Of a DNA stretch of 7,436 bases, positions 6,142 to 7,436 are shown one piece after another. The notes beneath the pieces were generated by a model. The model did no database searches. It worked only from the letters and a program-made list of their open reading frames with translations, and was not told the DNA's origin. The position numbers and the translations under genes were made by a program. Source of the DNA: Lentisphaeria bacterium (lineage in GTDB: Bacteria; Verrucomicrobiota; Lentisphaeria; Victivallales; UBA1829); contig JAFYBD010000122.1 in the NCBI GenBank assembly GCA_017540385.1, positions 1-7,436 on the forward strand. Reading direction: 5' to 3'. Within the stretch, counting starts at the first letter, position 1. Every line of letters starts with the position of its first letter.

Positions 6142-6202
6142 GCGTGAAACCGGGCTCGGAACGGAAAAACCGAGTATTTTGGACGTTTTTTCGGCGCGCG
6201 GT

Positions 6203-6230
6203 TTGAATTCCCGTAAAAGCGGGATACATT
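6203..6230 (+). promoter_or_regulatory. Putative promoter of the peptide permease operon, with inverted repeat in the spacer
   Basis: TTGAAT (6203-6208) and TACATT (6225-6230) are 16 bp apart, which would start transcription near 6237 and leave a leader of about 50 nt. The spacer is filled by an inverted repeat, TCCCG (6209-6213) and CGGGA (6220-6224) around a TAAAAG core. It could be an operator. Both boxes are moderate matches. Confidence 0.4.
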
Positions 6231-6288
6231 TTTAAATCCGGATGTTTTTCAACTCGCCAACCACGCAATCAGCAGAGGTCTCCCGCCC

Positions 6289-7332
6289 ATGAAGGGGCAG
6301 TTCTGGACATATCTCATCAAACGTCTCGCGCTCGGCGCATTCACGCTGTTCGTGATCCTGCTGGCGAGCTACGCGCTCATGCGGCTGGCCCCCGGCGACC
6401 CCTCGAAAAGCACGTTCCTCTCCGCCGAGGGCGGCGGCAAGAACGCGGCCGGGAGCATGTCCAGCGACAAGACCGATCTGGGGCGCAACGAGATCATCGT
6501 GAAGAAACTCCACCTGGACAAGCCGATCGTCGTGGGGTTCGCCCTGTGGATGAAGGACGCGTTCCGGGGCGATTTCGGCTCGTCGGTCGCGGTCGACAAG
6601 GGGCGGCCGGTGACGGAGCTCATCCTCGAACGTCTCCCGGTCACGATCAAGCTCAATTTCTTCGCGATCCTGGTCACCTACCTGCTGTCGATCCCGGTCG
6701 GCGTGAAGACCGCCGTGAAACACGATACCGTGTTCGACAAGACGACCACGCTGTTCCTGTTCTTCCTGTACTCTCTGCCGGTCCTGTGGGTGGCGCTGAT
6801 GCTCCAGGCGGCGTTCTGCGTGGGCGGCATGATGCCGTATTTTCCGCTGAAGGGGCTCACGCCCGACATCGCGCCGGGGATGAGCTCGTGGAGGATCCTG
6901 TGGGAGACGTCGCTGCACTACGTCCTGCCCGTCTTCTGCCTCAGCTACGCCTCGTTCGCCGGCATCGCGCGTTTCACCCGCGCCGGGATGCTGGACGTGA
7001 TCCGGCAGGAATACATCCGCACTGCCCGGGCGAAGGGACTCGCCGAAAAAGAGGTCATCTACGTTCACGCGTTCCGAAACGCCCTCATCATCATGATCAC
7101 GCTGTTCGCCGGCATCCTGCCCGGGCTGGTGTCCGGCAGCATCCTGATCGAATACATCTTCAACATCCCGGGCATGGGTGCGCTCTCCATGCTCGCGCTC
7201 AGCAGCCGCGACATCCCGCTCATGATGGCGCTCTTCGCGTTCAGCGGCTTCCTCACGCTGGGCGGCATCCTGCTGTCGGACATCCTGTACGTGCTGGCCG
7301 ACCCGAGGATCGGGTTCGAGTCCCGGGTGTAG
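6289..7332 (+). CDS. yejB: Peptide ABC transporter permease, YejB/DppB type
   Basis: A 347-residue inner-membrane permease of the binding-protein-dependent transport family (BPD_transp_1), which forms half of the pore for oligopeptides. The first helix is at about 11-31, followed by the family motif RLAPGDP (32-38) and a periplasmic loop of about 80 residues. Further helices lie near 117-138, 153-176, 208-228, 264-290 and 311-334. The EAA-type coupling loop that contacts the ATPase is EYIRTARAKGLAEKEV (241-256), followed by HAFRNAL. The YejB subgroup is suggested by the FPLKGL segment (185-190) before helix four and by the DPRIGFESR C-terminus (338-346). An AGAGG ribosome site lies 10 nt before the ATG. 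No binding-protein or ATPase gene is visible in the window. The start of a likely second permease follows, so this is probably the first gene of a transport operon. DppB or OppB assignment is the alternative. Confidence 0.88.
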   Translation: MKGQFWTYLIKRLALGAFTLFVILLASYALMRLAPGDPSKSTFLSAEGGGKNAAGSMSSDKTDLGRNEIIVKKLHLDKPIVVGFALWMKDAFRGDFGSSVAVDKGRPVTELILERLPVTIKLNFFAILVTYLLSIPVGVKTAVKHDTVFDKTTTLFLFFLYSLPVLWVALMLQAAFCVGGMMPYFPLKGLTPDIAPGMSSWRILWETSLHYVLPVFCLSYASFAGIARFTRAGMLDVIRQEYIRTARAKGLAEKEVIYVHAFRNALIIMITLFAGILPGLVSGSILIEYIFNIPGMGALSMLALSSRDIPLMMALFAFSGFLTLGGILLSDILYVLADPRIGFESRV

Positions 7333-7350
7333 AATCAACCGCGCCGTCTG

Positions 7351-7369
7351 CGCGCACTGTGTGTGCGCG
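7351..7369 (+). repeat. GC-rich hairpin between the two permease genes
   Basis: A perfect 7-bp stem, CGCGCAC (7351-7357) with GTGCGCG (7363-7369), has a 5-nt loop and no following U-run. It is not a classical terminator. It lies in the 44-bp gap just before the next gene and could stabilise the upstream mRNA or limit translation of the downstream gene. Confidence 0.55.
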
Positions 7370-7376
7370 AGTGGAG

Positions 7377-7436
7377 ATGATGGCACGACCGCACCGGCGA
7401 TGGGGAGGAGGCGTCGGTCAGTTCAGAGCGAACGGA
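7377..7436 (+). CDS. Probable second peptide permease (YejE-like), N-terminal fragment
   Basis: Twenty codons run open to the right edge. The protein begins with two Met, is basic, and ends QFRANG. YejE-type permeases start with a short basic segment containing an RW...FR.N pattern just before the first membrane helix, and RRW followed by FRAN fits that. Position right after a YejB-type gene supports it. The start is uncertain: ATG codons at 7377 and 7380 both have GGAG too close upstream, and an in-frame GTG lies at 7371. Confidence 0.5.
   Translation, partial: MMARPHRRWGGGVGQFRANG

Noticed and set aside
6155..6174. CTCGG/CCGAG hairpin followed by TATTTT upstream of the permease.
   Set aside because: It is a 5-bp stem with a 10-nt loop and a broken T-run, and no rightward gene ends before it.
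6232..7386. A 384-codon open frame on the minus strand opposite the permease.
   Set aside because: It is a charged, Glu/Arg/His-rich antisense shadow of a clear membrane permease, without a ribosome site or recognisable domain.

Overview
The window is a GC-rich bacterial chromosomal segment with AT-rich gaps between genes and dense coding on both strands. It carries eight protein-coding genes, two of them cut by the window edges. Nothing here identifies the organism directly. The GC-rich codon use, sigma70-type promoters, a lone fabH and an exported alkaline phosphatase would fit a member of the Planctomycetes-Verrucomicrobia-Chlamydiae group (for example Lentisphaerota), but that is a guess. 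There are no insertion sequences, CRISPR arrays, tRNAs, rRNAs or phage genes, so this looks like ordinary chromosomal backbone.

Left part, leftward genes. The window opens with the first 33 codons of a citramalate-synthase-type enzyme (minus strand), with its own promoter and ribosome site. After a 198-bp gap comes a two-gene leftward unit: an exported alkaline phosphatase (1507-3102) followed 24 bp later by a YibE/F-family multi-spanning membrane protein (298-1482). The phosphatase would release phosphate in the periplasm. The role of YibE/F proteins is not established.

Middle, divergent control region (3103-3429). Two strong TTGACA-type promoters point away from each other, one for the phosphatase and one for fabH. 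Between them lie three A-tracts spaced one helical turn apart (likely bent DNA) and a leftward terminator-like hairpin. The fabH transcript has a leader of about 120 nt with a perfect 8-bp stem.

Right of centre. FabH (3430-4419), which starts fatty acid synthesis, is followed by a clear intrinsic terminator and then by an RlmI-type 23S rRNA cytosine methyltransferase (4503-5690). Convergent to that, a small two-helix membrane protein of unknown function (5700-6074) is read leftward from its own promoter.

Right end. A YejB/DppB-type peptide ABC transporter permease (6289-7332) begins rightward behind a promoter whose spacer holds an inverted repeat. The start of what is probably its partner permease (YejE-like) lies at the right edge, so a peptide-uptake operon continues beyond the window.

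I see no clear new defence or mobile system. The most unusual elements are the divergent control region, the structured fabH leader, the large insert in the phosphatase, and the unnamed small membrane protein.
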